This document shows, piece by piece, positions 32,515 through 39,544 of a stretch of 52,713 nucleotides of DNA (position 1 is the first letter of the stretch; each line of letters starts with the position of its first letter). The position numbers and the translations under genes were made by a program. The stretch spans positions 1 through 52,713 of the forward strand of contig CALMUT010000222.1 in assembly GCA_937872925.1 (NCBI GenBank), given 5' to 3'. The stretch comes from an uncultured Myxococcales bacterium. GTDB lineage: Bacteria; Myxococcota_A; Polyangia; Polyangiales; Polyangiaceae. The notes below the pieces were generated by a model. It ran no database searches and was not told where the DNA came from. It saw only the letters and a program-made list of their open reading frames with translations.

Positions 32515-33332
32515 GCTGCTTGCGCATCCGCGGTGACGATTTGTGGGTAGAAGACACCGATCCAGGTGCGGATCGCGAGACGATACTGTTCAGCCACGGG
32601 TTGCTGTGGTCCTCGGAGATGTTCGCCGATCAAATCGCCTCGCTGAAGAGCGAGTACCGCTGCGTCGCCTGGGATCACCGCGGGCAGGGGCGGAGCGCTT
32701 CGAGCTCGCTGCCCGCCATCGACATGGACTCGCTCACACTGGATGCCCTGTCGATCATGGATCGTCTGCGGATCCCGGCCGCTCATTTCGTTGGGCTCCG
32801 CCTGGGCGGATTCGCGGGGCTGCGCGCCGCACCCCGCTTCCCCCCGCCCCCGACCCCCCTGGCCCTGCTCCCGCCCCCCCCCGGGCCTGAGCCCCGGGGG
32901 AATTTGCCGAAGTATCGTGTGCTCGGATTCGTGGCACGGCATTTGGGCGTGCAGCACACCGTGGACGCGGTCATGCCGGTCATGTTCGGCAAGACGTTCT
33001 TGACGGATCCGAACCTGCAGGCCAAGCGAGCCGAATGGCGCGGGCGTCTGGCTGCGTCCCGGGACGACATTTGGCGGGCGCTTGCTGGCGTATTGGAGCG
33101 GCCGGGCATCGAGCACGAGCTACCGAACATCTGCTGCCCAACCCTGGTCCTGGTCGGCGACGAGGATAAGGCCACGCCCCCTGCAAAGGCCGAGCAGATC
33201 GCCCTTGGGATCCCGGGAGCGCGCCTCGAGCTGGTGTCCGGCGCCGGGCATACCTCCAGCGTAGAGCAGCCCGAGCGGGTCACAGCCCTGCTTAGCGAAT
33301 TCCTCAAGCAGCAGGTTCGGCAGCGGGATTAG
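32511..33332 (+). CDS. Alpha/beta hydrolase with damaged nucleophile region
   Basis: 273 residues in the lactonase-like branch of the fold. LFSHGLLWSSEMF (oxyanion region), WDHRGQGRS, LVLVGDEDKATPP (acid Asp) and VSGAGHTSS (catalytic His) are intact. The nucleophile elbow should read G-x-S-x-G but is VGLRLGG: Arg97 replaces Ser (codon CGC at 32799-32801). The next 30 residues contain two runs of four Pro that no such fold would hold. The change fits bases replaced by C, so the true gene is probably intact. It overlaps allB (ATGA) and may act on a ureide-pathway intermediate, which is a guess from position. Confidence 0.8.
   Translation: MSCLRIRGDDLWVEDTDPGADRETILFSHGLLWSSEMFADQIASLKSEYRCVAWDHRGQGRSASSSLPAIDMDSLTLDALSIMDRLRIPAAHFVGLRLGGFAGLRAAPRFPPPPTPLALLPPPPGPEPRGNLPKYRVLGFVARHLGVQHTVDAVMPVMFGKTFLTDPNLQAKRAEWRGRLAASRDDIWRALAGVLERPGIEHELPNICCPTLVLVGDEDKATPPAKAEQIALGIPGARLELVSGAGHTSSVEQPERVTALLSEFLKQQVRQRD
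32799..32895. other. C-enriched patch, probable sequence error inside a gene
   Basis: Within the hydrolase gene the plus strand becomes dominated by C, including CCCCCCGCCCC (around 32840-32850) and a run of about 10 C near 32873-32882. The reading frame stays open and the flanking protein is normal, so the damage is mostly substitution. AGC to CGC explains loss of the catalytic Ser. Same character as positions 1-70. Confidence 0.55.
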
Positions 33333-33372
33333 GCCTTCGCTTCCTGCGGGGCACCGCGCAGGCTATATTTCG

Positions 33373-33774
33373 ATGGCGATGCGCTTTCGGAGCTGGGTGT
33401 TTACGGCGGCGGGGCTGAGTGTGGCTCTGCACGGTCTGGCGCAACCCCCGCTCGACCTAGTGGACCCCTGGAAGCGCACCGAGGCCGCGCCGAAGCTCGA
33501 CAGTCAAGACCCCTGGCAAGACCCCAACGGTCCGAAGCTCGACAACCGCGACCCGTGGAATGAGGCATTGCTCTTCGAAATCCGAGATCCCTGGCGGGAT
33601 CGCAGCGCGGAAGTCGCCCAGGCTGTGACGACCGAAGATCCCTGGCACGGAGATGTGCCCACCGCGGCGTTCCCCCCGGTGTCGCATTCCGTGCCCGTCG
33701 CCGACCCAGCCCGGTTGCCGCGTTTGCCTGCGCCGCGGCACGCGGTTCCCACCGCGGCGTTCCCCGCGCTTTGA
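33373..33774 (+). CDS. Exported DPW-repeat protein
   Basis: 133 residues. Basic start and hydrophobic core (MAMRFRSWVFTAAGLSVALHGLAQ) with an LAQ cleavage site. The mature part is low in secondary structure and has five Asp-Pro-Trp motifs at residues 31, 46, 60, 72 and 89, spaced 12-17 apart and followed by KR, QD, NE, RD and HG. The C-terminal third repeats VPTAAFP twice (95 and 125). No domain is recognised. It lies 40 nt after the alpha/beta hydrolase and 67 nt before the allantoicase fusion on the same strand. ATG at 33373 chosen; another ATG is two codons on. Confidence 0.7.
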   Translation: MAMRFRSWVFTAAGLSVALHGLAQPPLDLVDPWKRTEAAPKLDSQDPWQDPNGPKLDNRDPWNEALLFEIRDPWRDRSAEVAQAVTTEDPWHGDVPTAAFPPVSHSVPVADPARLPRLPAPRHAVPTAAFPAL

Positions 33775-33841
33775 GCTGGCACCGGCAGGAGGAGGCGCTG
33801 GCAGGGCTTCCCCGTTGTGTTGCGGCGGAGCCTCGGCAAAG

Positions 33842-35350
33842 ATGCGTCCTGCCATGGAGGACTTCACCGAGTTGCTGGACCTTGCTGCCGGGCGCCTGGG
33901 CGGCCGCGTTCTGTTCGCCAACGATGAGTTCTTCGCCGAAAAAGAGAATCTGATCAAAAGCGAAGCCGCCGTCTGGCTCGAGCACGAATACACCGAGCGC
34001 GGCAAGTGGATGGACGGCTGGGAGAGTCGGCGACGGCGAGAGCCGGGCTATGACTTTGCGCTGCTGCGGCTGGCGGTGCCGGGCATCATTCGTGGCGTTG
34101 TCGTCGACACAGCGTTCTTTCGCGGCAACTATCCCGAGCAGTGTTCACTGGAAGGCGCATGGGTAGACGGCTACCCCAACCCGGAAACATTGCTGGAGCC
34201 CGAGGTGCAGTGGGAGACCCTGCTGGAGAAATGCGATCTGCAGGGCAATGAAAAGAACCGCTTCGAAGTGCGTCACCCAGGGGCGTTCAACGTGCTGCGC
34301 TTCAACATCTTCCCGGATGGTGGCGTAGCGCGATTGCGCGTGCACGGAGAGCCCGTGATCGACTTCGGCCACTTGCCGGTCGGGCCGGGGCTGGTGGATC
34401 TGGCGGCCGCGCTCCATGGCGGCCGCGTGGTGGCGTGCAGTGATAGCTTTTTTGGACCCAAGAACAACCTGATCATGCCGGGGGACGCCCGCAATATGGG
34501 CGAGGGTTGGGAGACCCGGCGCAGGCGCGGCTTGGGCCACGATTTCGTCGTGGTGCGGCTTGCCAGCCGGGGCACGATCCGCTGCGTCGAGGTGGACACG
34601 ACCCACTTCAAAGGCAATGCCCCGGCGCGCTGCCTCGTGGAGGGTACCTGCGCGGAGGGCGAGGCGCCTGGTGCTGACGCGCAGTATTGGCCCATTTTGG
34701 AGGCGACGCTGCAGCCGCATACGCGCCACATATTCATCGACGAAATCAGCAGCGAGCAAGTCGCGAGCCACGCTCGTCTGAATATCTACCCGGACGGTGG
34801 CGTTGCGCGCTTGCGACTGCATGGCGAAATCCCCGAAGAAGAGCGTGCGCGACAAGGCTTGCGCTTACTCAATGCGTTGCCCTCGCTCCGTGCGGAGTTG
34901 GATTTGCGGGCCTGCTGCGGCTCTTCGCTGTGGGCGACCAGCATGGCTCGAGCTCGCCCCTTCGAGAGCGTGGACGATCTCATGGCGCAGGCGAGCCGGA
35001 TCTGGACGCAGCTGCCTCCGGACGCACACCGCGAGGCGTTTGCCGCGCATCCGCGAATTGGCGAGCGTCCGGTCGGTTCCGACGCGCATGCGCGATGGTC
35101 GCGACGAGAGCAATCGAGCGCGAGTAGCGTCTCGGAAGAAACACGCATCGAACTCGCGCGGGTGAACAAGGAATATGACGAGCGCTTCGGGTTTGTCTTT
35201 TTGATCTGTGCAACCGGCAAGACTGCGGACGAAATGCTTGCGGCGGCCAAAGAGCGCCTGAACAACGCTCCAGATCGCGAGCTTGCGGTCGCGGCCGCCG
35301 AGCAAGAGAAGATCACCCGATTGCGACTACGGAGGTTGCTGACATGCTGA
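33842..35350 (+). CDS. alc: Fused allantoicase / OHCU decarboxylase
   Basis: 502 residues with two enzymes in one chain. Residues about 15-335 hold the two allantoicase repeats: GGRVLFANDEFFAEKENLI...GWESRRRR and GGRVVACSDSFFGPKNNLI...GWETRRRR, each followed by GGVARLR. Residues about 340-500 are 2-oxo-4-hydroxy-4-carboxy-5-ureidoimidazoline (OHCU) decarboxylase: AHPRIGE, SRREQSS and FGFVFLICATGKTADEML hold its catalytic His, Glu and Gln. So it makes allantoin and also splits allantoate, with the separate allantoinase acting between. Start at ATG 33842, or 33854. The stop overlaps the hydroxyisourate hydrolase ATG by 7 bp. Confidence 0.92.
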   Translation: MRPAMEDFTELLDLAAGRLGGRVLFANDEFFAEKENLIKSEAAVWLEHEYTERGKWMDGWESRRRREPGYDFALLRLAVPGIIRGVVVDTAFFRGNYPEQCSLEGAWVDGYPNPETLLEPEVQWETLLEKCDLQGNEKNRFEVRHPGAFNVLRFNIFPDGGVARLRVHGEPVIDFGHLPVGPGLVDLAAALHGGRVVACSDSFFGPKNNLIMPGDARNMGEGWETRRRRGLGHDFVVVRLASRGTIRCVEVDTTHFKGNAPARCLVEGTCAEGEAPGADAQYWPILEATLQPHTRHIFIDEISSEQVASHARLNIYPDGGVARLRLHGEIPEEERARQGLRLLNALPSLRAELDLRACCGSSLWATSMARARPFESVDDLMAQASRIWTQLPPDAHREAFAAHPRIGERPVGSDAHARWSRREQSSASSVSEETRIELARVNKEYDERFGFVFLICATGKTADEMLAAAKERLNNAPDRELAVAAAEQEKITRLRLRRLLTC

Positions 35351-35688
35351 GCCCGATCACGACCCATATCCTCGACGTGGCTCGAGGCAAGCCCGCCGAA
35401 GGCGTCGCGGTCACCCTGGAGCATCACAAGGAGGGCTCCTGGCAGCTTTTGGGTCAACGCAAGACGGACGCGGATGGGCGCGTGCGGGATCTCTTGAGCG
35501 AGAACGTCAAGCTGAGCGCGGGCGCTTTCCGACTGACCTTCGACACCACCAGCTACTTCTCGAAAATGGGCGTGGAGAGCTTCTATCCGAGCGTGACGGT
35601 CACGTTCTCCGTGAAGGACCCTAGCCAGCACTTTCACGTGCCGCTGTTGCTGTCGCCCTTTGGCTACAGCACCTACCGCGGCAGCTGA
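35344..35688 (+). CDS. uraH: 5-Hydroxyisourate hydrolase (transthyretin-like)
   Basis: 114 residues, full family length. TTHILD supplies His8, TDADGRV Arg46, and HFHVPLLLSP His98; the C-terminus is the signature YRGS. It hydrolyses 5-hydroxyisourate, the uricase product, to OHCU, which the decarboxylase half of the preceding gene then uses. The 7-bp overlap ties the two steps together. A urate oxidase or xanthine dehydrogenase is not in the window, so the source of hydroxyisourate must be encoded elsewhere. Confidence 0.96.
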   Translation: MLSPITTHILDVARGKPAEGVAVTLEHHKEGSWQLLGQRKTDADGRVRDLLSENVKLSAGAFRLTFDTTSYFSKMGVESFYPSVTVTFSVKDPSQHFHVPLLLSPFGYSTYRGS

Positions 35689-35710
35689 GAGTTGCGACCC
35701 AGCGCGCGGC

Positions 35711-37159
35711 TCAGCGCTTACGGCGGCCGTCCAGGATCTTCACGAAGGAGCGGCTACCGAGTTCTTCCGCAGTCAACCCGCTCAGCCGCACGGCTTCTTC
35801 GTCCGTGAGCGCGCCGCAGTTTTTCGCGCGCAAGAAGAAATTCAACAGCCCCTGGCCGGTTGCGGCGTCGTCGAAGATGTCGCCGACAAGCGTCGCCTGA
35901 GCCGCGCGTTCCACAAACTTCGTCAAGCGCTCGCTGGCCGTATCGAGGCCCAATAGGAAGAAGGCATAGACTGCCGCATAGCGAGTCGGCAGTTGCCCCG
36001 GATGCAAATCCCAGCCTTGGTAGAAGCCGTTGACCAAGGAGTGGTTCGCTTGATCGAAGTGCAGCTTCCAGGCGCGGTGTACGGACTCGATGTTCTCCGC
36101 CACCTGGAGCGGGCTCAAGGCCGGCCCGTCCTTTGGCGCAGCGTGGGGTGCAATGGGCATGATCGTGGTGGCGCCGTCGCTCATCCACACGCCGGTGTTG
36201 GCCAGAGACACTTGCATCACGTGTTTTGCAAAGTCGCAGGAAGCATGGGTCATGCTCTGATACGCCGCAGTGATGTTGCAGCTCGCGGTGTAGTCGTAGG
36301 TCCCGAAATGCGCTGCGGTGATGCGTCCGTCCCCCGCGGCGAGAAGGGCAGACAGGCCCGCGCGCCCGTCGAGACCGATGATCACTTGGGTTTGCTCGAC
36401 CATGACCTCCATCTTCAAAGAACCCGGGGCGAAGCCGGTCTTCGACTCCAGGGTTTGGAAGAGCTTCACCAACGCGGAGACTTGCTCGGGAATTGTGACC
36501 TTCGGCAGGGTGATGACGAAGTTGTCGGGCAGCTTCTTGCCGGACTTCGCCGCGAGTTCGGTCAGGAATAGATCCAGAGTGCGCACGCTGCGGCCGCGCA
36601 ATTCCGCGGTGAGTGGCTTGATACGGATGCCGATGAAGGGCGGCAGCGAACCTTCTTTTATGCCCGCGGCGACTTCGCCAGCGGTGCGCACGGCGTCTTT
36701 GTCTTCTTCTTCATCGGGTCGGTTGCCGTAACCGTCTTCGAAGTCGATGCGGAAGTCCTCGACGCCCTCGCGTCCGAGCTTTTCCACGATGCGATCGTAA
36801 ATCGTCGTGGCAAGCCATGCGGGGCGGTTCACCTGCCGCGCGACCTCGGGGGCCTTGCGTACCGACGCGATCACGCTCGAGGCCTCGTCTAATTGCGCGG
36901 GCAAGTGTCCACAGCCTGGCAGGTCCAGTGCGCGCGCGAAGGTGAAGGCGTCCGGCGCGTAGGCCTTGAGCACCCGGCCACCGAGCTCGCCCAGCTTCTT
37001 GGCGGTCGTGGCTTTGAATAGGTGCGCGCCGCCATACACCGTGTGCACGGGCTGCCGGCTTCCGCTCTCCCCCGGGAATTGCTTGACGAAACGCTTCTCG
37101 GCATCGGTCAGCGGGGCAAGTTGGCTATCGATCTCGGCTTGGGAAAGGCTCGTCTTCAT
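35711..37159 (-). CDS. HpcH/HpaI aldolase / citrate-lyase-like enzyme (DUF6986 type)
   Basis: 482 residues from ATG 37159; longer frame upstream is antisense-like to the radical SAM gene. HTVYGGAHLFKA near the N-terminus, FRIDFEDGYGNRPDEEE (acidic metal region), IRIKPL, EVMVEQTQVI (metal Glu) and AAHFGTYDYTASCNI fit a TIM-barrel of the HpcH/HpaI/citrate-lyase/malate-synthase group, closest in memory to the uncharacterised DUF6986 proteins. No standard malate synthase motif is complete. Lying tail-to-tail with the ureide genes, it may condense glyoxylate with an acyl-CoA, which is an inference. It follows the radical SAM gene by 67 nt. Confidence 0.72.
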   Translation of the reverse strand: MKTSLSQAEIDSQLAPLTDAEKRFVKQFPGESGSRQPVHTVYGGAHLFKATTAKKLGELGGRVLKAYAPDAFTFARALDLPGCGHLPAQLDEASSVIASVRKAPEVARQVNRPAWLATTIYDRIVEKLGREGVEDFRIDFEDGYGNRPDEEEDKDAVRTAGEVAAGIKEGSLPPFIGIRIKPLTAELRGRSVRTLDLFLTELAAKSGKKLPDNFVITLPKVTIPEQVSALVKLFQTLESKTGFAPGSLKMEVMVEQTQVIIGLDGRAGLSALLAAGDGRITAAHFGTYDYTASCNITAAYQSMTHASCDFAKHVMQVSLANTGVWMSDGATTIMPIAPHAAPKDGPALSPLQVAENIESVHRAWKLHFDQANHSLVNGFYQGWDLHPGQLPTRYAAVYAFFLLGLDTASERLTKFVERAAQATLVGDIFDDAATGQGLLNFFLRAKNCGALTDEEAVRLSGLTAEELGSRSFVKILDGRRKR

Positions 37160-37226
37160 GGCAAGGCGTGGTCTACGACGACTTCGCCGCCTCGTCACCC
37201 GCCAAGTTTTCGCGCTGTGGCGGGCG

Positions 37227-38717
37227 TCAGCTGCCAGTCTGCAAAAAGTGCGAACGTTCCCGCACGGTTGTCCAGCGGCGGAAGGTTTCGCGCGTTGGCC
37301 CGTCGTCGGCGAGGAGCTTCTCGAACAGGACGTCCTGGATCCCTTTGTGCACCGCGCAAATGTCGCTCTCGCGCATGCGTCCGAAGATGGACCCCTGGGT
37401 GCGGTAGCTGTGCTCCGGCTTGTTGCCGCAATAGGGATTGTAGGTGCAGCTGACGCAATCGGGTTGCCCGTCGAGGTTCGACGCAAGGACCAGTGAGCGC
37501 ACTGTGTCGTGCATGATCAAATCACGGTAGCGAGCGTCTTGCACGTGGCCGATCCGAAAGGTGTCGTCGCCGGTTTCCGCCAGCATGCGGCCTTCGTCGC
37601 TGGTGTAGACGGCGCCGTCGTAGTTGAAGGTGAGCTGTCCGATGCCTGCGCCGCCCGGCGAGCGGATGTCGAGGAAGTTCGGGTCTTCGCCCGTCAGGAT
37701 CTTGGTCAAGAAGATCGCCGCGTAACGCTCCATCACGCGGGTGCCCTGTTGGTTGAGGTCCAGGATGTAGTCCAGGGCTTCCCGGTAGAACGTCATGTAG
37801 CGTGAACGCTCGTATTCGACTTTGTCTTGCGTCTTTCCGGCAAAGCCGAAGGGATCCACGGGGCGCAGGAAGATGGACAGGCAGCCGAGGTCCACGAAGG
37901 CGTCTACCAGCGCTTTGGGGCTGTCCAGCGCAGCGCGGGTGATCGTGGGCAGTGCTTCCACGTGGTACAGCACTGGGTCCAGGCCCTGCTCCCGGTAGCG
38001 GGCGTTCACCCGTCGGATGCCGTCCGCGGCTTTTTGAAACGCGTTGCCCGTGGGCAGTACCCGCTGCTTGTTGTGCAGCGCTTCCGGTCCGTCGATGCTG
38101 GTGCAGATCTGCACCTTGCGCCGAACCAAATAGTCCAGCTTCTCGTCGTCCATCAGCGCCAGATTGCTGACCAAGGTGAACTCGACCTCTTTGCCGTAGG
38201 CTTGGTTCTTTTCCAGCGCGTATTCGATGGCGTGTTTCATCACGTCGAAGTTCACCAGGGGTTCGCCGCCTTGAAACTCGATGGTGATGCGCGGCGACGT
38301 GCTCTGCAGTGCCAGCTCTACGGCCTTCTCCGCAGTCTCACGGGACATGTCCGTGTCCGTGCGGGTCATGTCGGCGCGGCTGGCGTGGCAGTAGACGCAG
38401 GTTTCGTTGCAGCGCAGGGTCACGACCAAGATCATGAGGTTCGGGCCGTAGCGCAGGAAGCGACGCCGCCCGCTCACGCGCTGCACTAGGCGCGCTTCGC
38501 TGACCTTGCCGCGGATGAATCCGCGCTCCGCCAGGCGGGCCTCCAGCTCCGGCGAGAGCGTGCCGCCATAAAGTGCGCGTAGCTCTGCTTCGGTGACGAA
38601 GGCGAAGTCGCCGAAGTCCGTCGTCAGCAGCACCGAGTCGCCAATGGCGCGGCTGCGAAATGGCAGCAGCTTGCCGGTTGTCTTGGGTGGCGTGGACAGG
38701 TTTCTCAATGGCAGCAT
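37227..38717 (-). CDS. Radical SAM/SPASM peptide maturase, HxsB-like
   Basis: 496 residues. Residues 15-70 form a small N-terminal beta domain (LLPFRSRAIGDSVLLTTDFG, FVTEAEL) as in HxsB of the His-Xaa-Ser system. The radical SAM site is RCNETCVYC (Cys103, 107, 110), with IEFQGGEPLVNF binding SAM. IFLRPVDPFGFAG, IRSPGGAGI and NYDGAVYTSDEGRML also recall HxsB. A C-terminal SPASM region (Cys421, 424, 430, 454) binds extra clusters. Such enzymes crosslink side chains in peptides. HxsC, HxsD and an HxsA precursor are absent here. Second gene of the pgpA operon. HxsB placement is from memory of the family. Confidence 0.85.
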   Translation of the reverse strand: MLPLRNLSTPPKTTGKLLPFRSRAIGDSVLLTTDFGDFAFVTEAELRALYGGTLSPELEARLAERGFIRGKVSEARLVQRVSGRRRFLRYGPNLMILVVTLRCNETCVYCHASRADMTRTDTDMSRETAEKAVELALQSTSPRITIEFQGGEPLVNFDVMKHAIEYALEKNQAYGKEVEFTLVSNLALMDDEKLDYLVRRKVQICTSIDGPEALHNKQRVLPTGNAFQKAADGIRRVNARYREQGLDPVLYHVEALPTITRAALDSPKALVDAFVDLGCLSIFLRPVDPFGFAGKTQDKVEYERSRYMTFYREALDYILDLNQQGTRVMERYAAIFLTKILTGEDPNFLDIRSPGGAGIGQLTFNYDGAVYTSDEGRMLAETGDDTFRIGHVQDARYRDLIMHDTVRSLVLASNLDGQPDCVSCTYNPYCGNKPEHSYRTQGSIFGRMRESDICAVHKGIQDVLFEKLLADDGPTRETFRRWTTVRERSHFLQTGS

Positions 38718-38825
38718 GGCGTGCAGACATCATGGCACGAAGCGTCGGCGGCGGGAGCCATCGGGGGCCGCGGGTGCAGCGCGGGCTGTCTTTCGCGCCT
38801 GGATGGCGCGGTGGCGGCTTTTTTT

Positions 38826-39284
38826 TTAACGCCGGAACAGCATCCGGGCGAGGCCGCCGGCGGCGAGCCCCGCGAGTACGTCGTCCAACATGATGCCCAT
38901 GCCCTCGGGCTGGACGTGTTGCACGTCGTCGATCACGCCTGGTTTTGCAATGTCGAACACCCGAAATAGCGCAAGCGCGCCGAGGGCGGTGCCGAGCCCG
39001 CCACCGGCCAGCCCCATGGCGATCAGCGCGCCGACTACTTCGTCGATGACCACGCTCTGTGGGTCGGGCTTTTCGAGGCGTTCGGATTCTCTTTGTGCCG
39101 ACCAGACGCCGACGACAAAGAGCCCGAGGGTGGTGAGGGCGTACACGCCCGGGCTGAGACGACGCAGCACGAAGTGCAGTGGCAGCGCGCCGATGGACCC
39201 GACCGTGCCCGGCGCCTTGGGCGCTTTGCCGCAACCGAACCATGTTGCAAGGAGTGTGGCCGTGTTTTCGGGAGCTGTTGTCAC
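38826..39284 (-). CDS. pgpA: Phosphatidylglycerophosphatase A
   Basis: 152 residues from a GTG start. WFGCGKAPKAPGTVGSIGAL is the PgpA N-terminal signature, and VIDEVVGALIAM and FRVFDIAKPGVIDDVQ carry the conserved acidic active-site residues; GIMLDDVLAGLAAG completes it. Four membrane helices are expected. It dephosphorylates phosphatidylglycerol phosphate in the inner membrane. The radical SAM gene follows 108 nt downstream on the same strand. Confidence 0.93.
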   Translation of the reverse strand: MTTAPENTATLLATWFGCGKAPKAPGTVGSIGALPLHFVLRRLSPGVYALTTLGLFVVGVWSAQRESERLEKPDPQSVVIDEVVGALIAMGLAGGGLGTALGALALFRVFDIAKPGVIDDVQHVQPEGMGIMLDDVLAGLAAGGLARMLFRR

Positions 39285-39357
39285 GTGGCTTCACAGCGTA
39301 GTCCATGGGACGAGGCCCGAGAAGTGGCGCGAGAGAACACGGGGTCAGTGCCGGAGC

Positions 39358-39412
39358 CGGCGGCGGCGGGAGAGGCGGTGGCGGTGGGAGAGGCAGAGGC
39401 AGTGGGAGCGGG
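39358..39412 (+). repeat. G-rich imperfect repeat in an intergenic region
   Basis: Repeated GGCGG/GGGAGAGGC blocks (two exact GGGAGAGGC copies) make a purine-rich stretch with many GG and GGG runs that could form quadruplex DNA or RNA. The 260-bp gap 39285-39544 between pgpA and the next lipoprotein holds nothing else I can name apart from promoter sequence that must be present. Confidence 0.5.
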
Positions 39413-39544
39413 CTGCTGCACGAAGCGATTTCGCTGACTCTGACACCGAGACGCGGGCGCGCGCACTCGGGAGAACCGATCGAAGGCCCACAGAAACGTG
39501 CGCGCGTGGACGACTTCCGGCTGGCGCGGTATCAGTGCGGTCGC

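Noticed and set aside
33373..33774. Functional link of the DPW motifs to eukaryotic endocytic DPW motifs
   Set aside because: The motif resembles the adaptor-binding repeats of epsins, but the bacterial protein is exported and no clathrin-like partner exists; treated as coincidence.
37160..37486. N-terminal extension of the aldolase-like protein
   Set aside because: It is a Ser/Thr/Arg/Pro-rich shadow of the radical SAM C-terminus, which has intact SPASM cysteines in another frame.
38800..38830. Intrinsic terminator ending in nine T on the plus strand
   Set aside because: A GCGCC/GGCGC stem precedes the T run, but no rightward gene lies upstream; the run coincides with the stop codon of the leftward pgpA gene.
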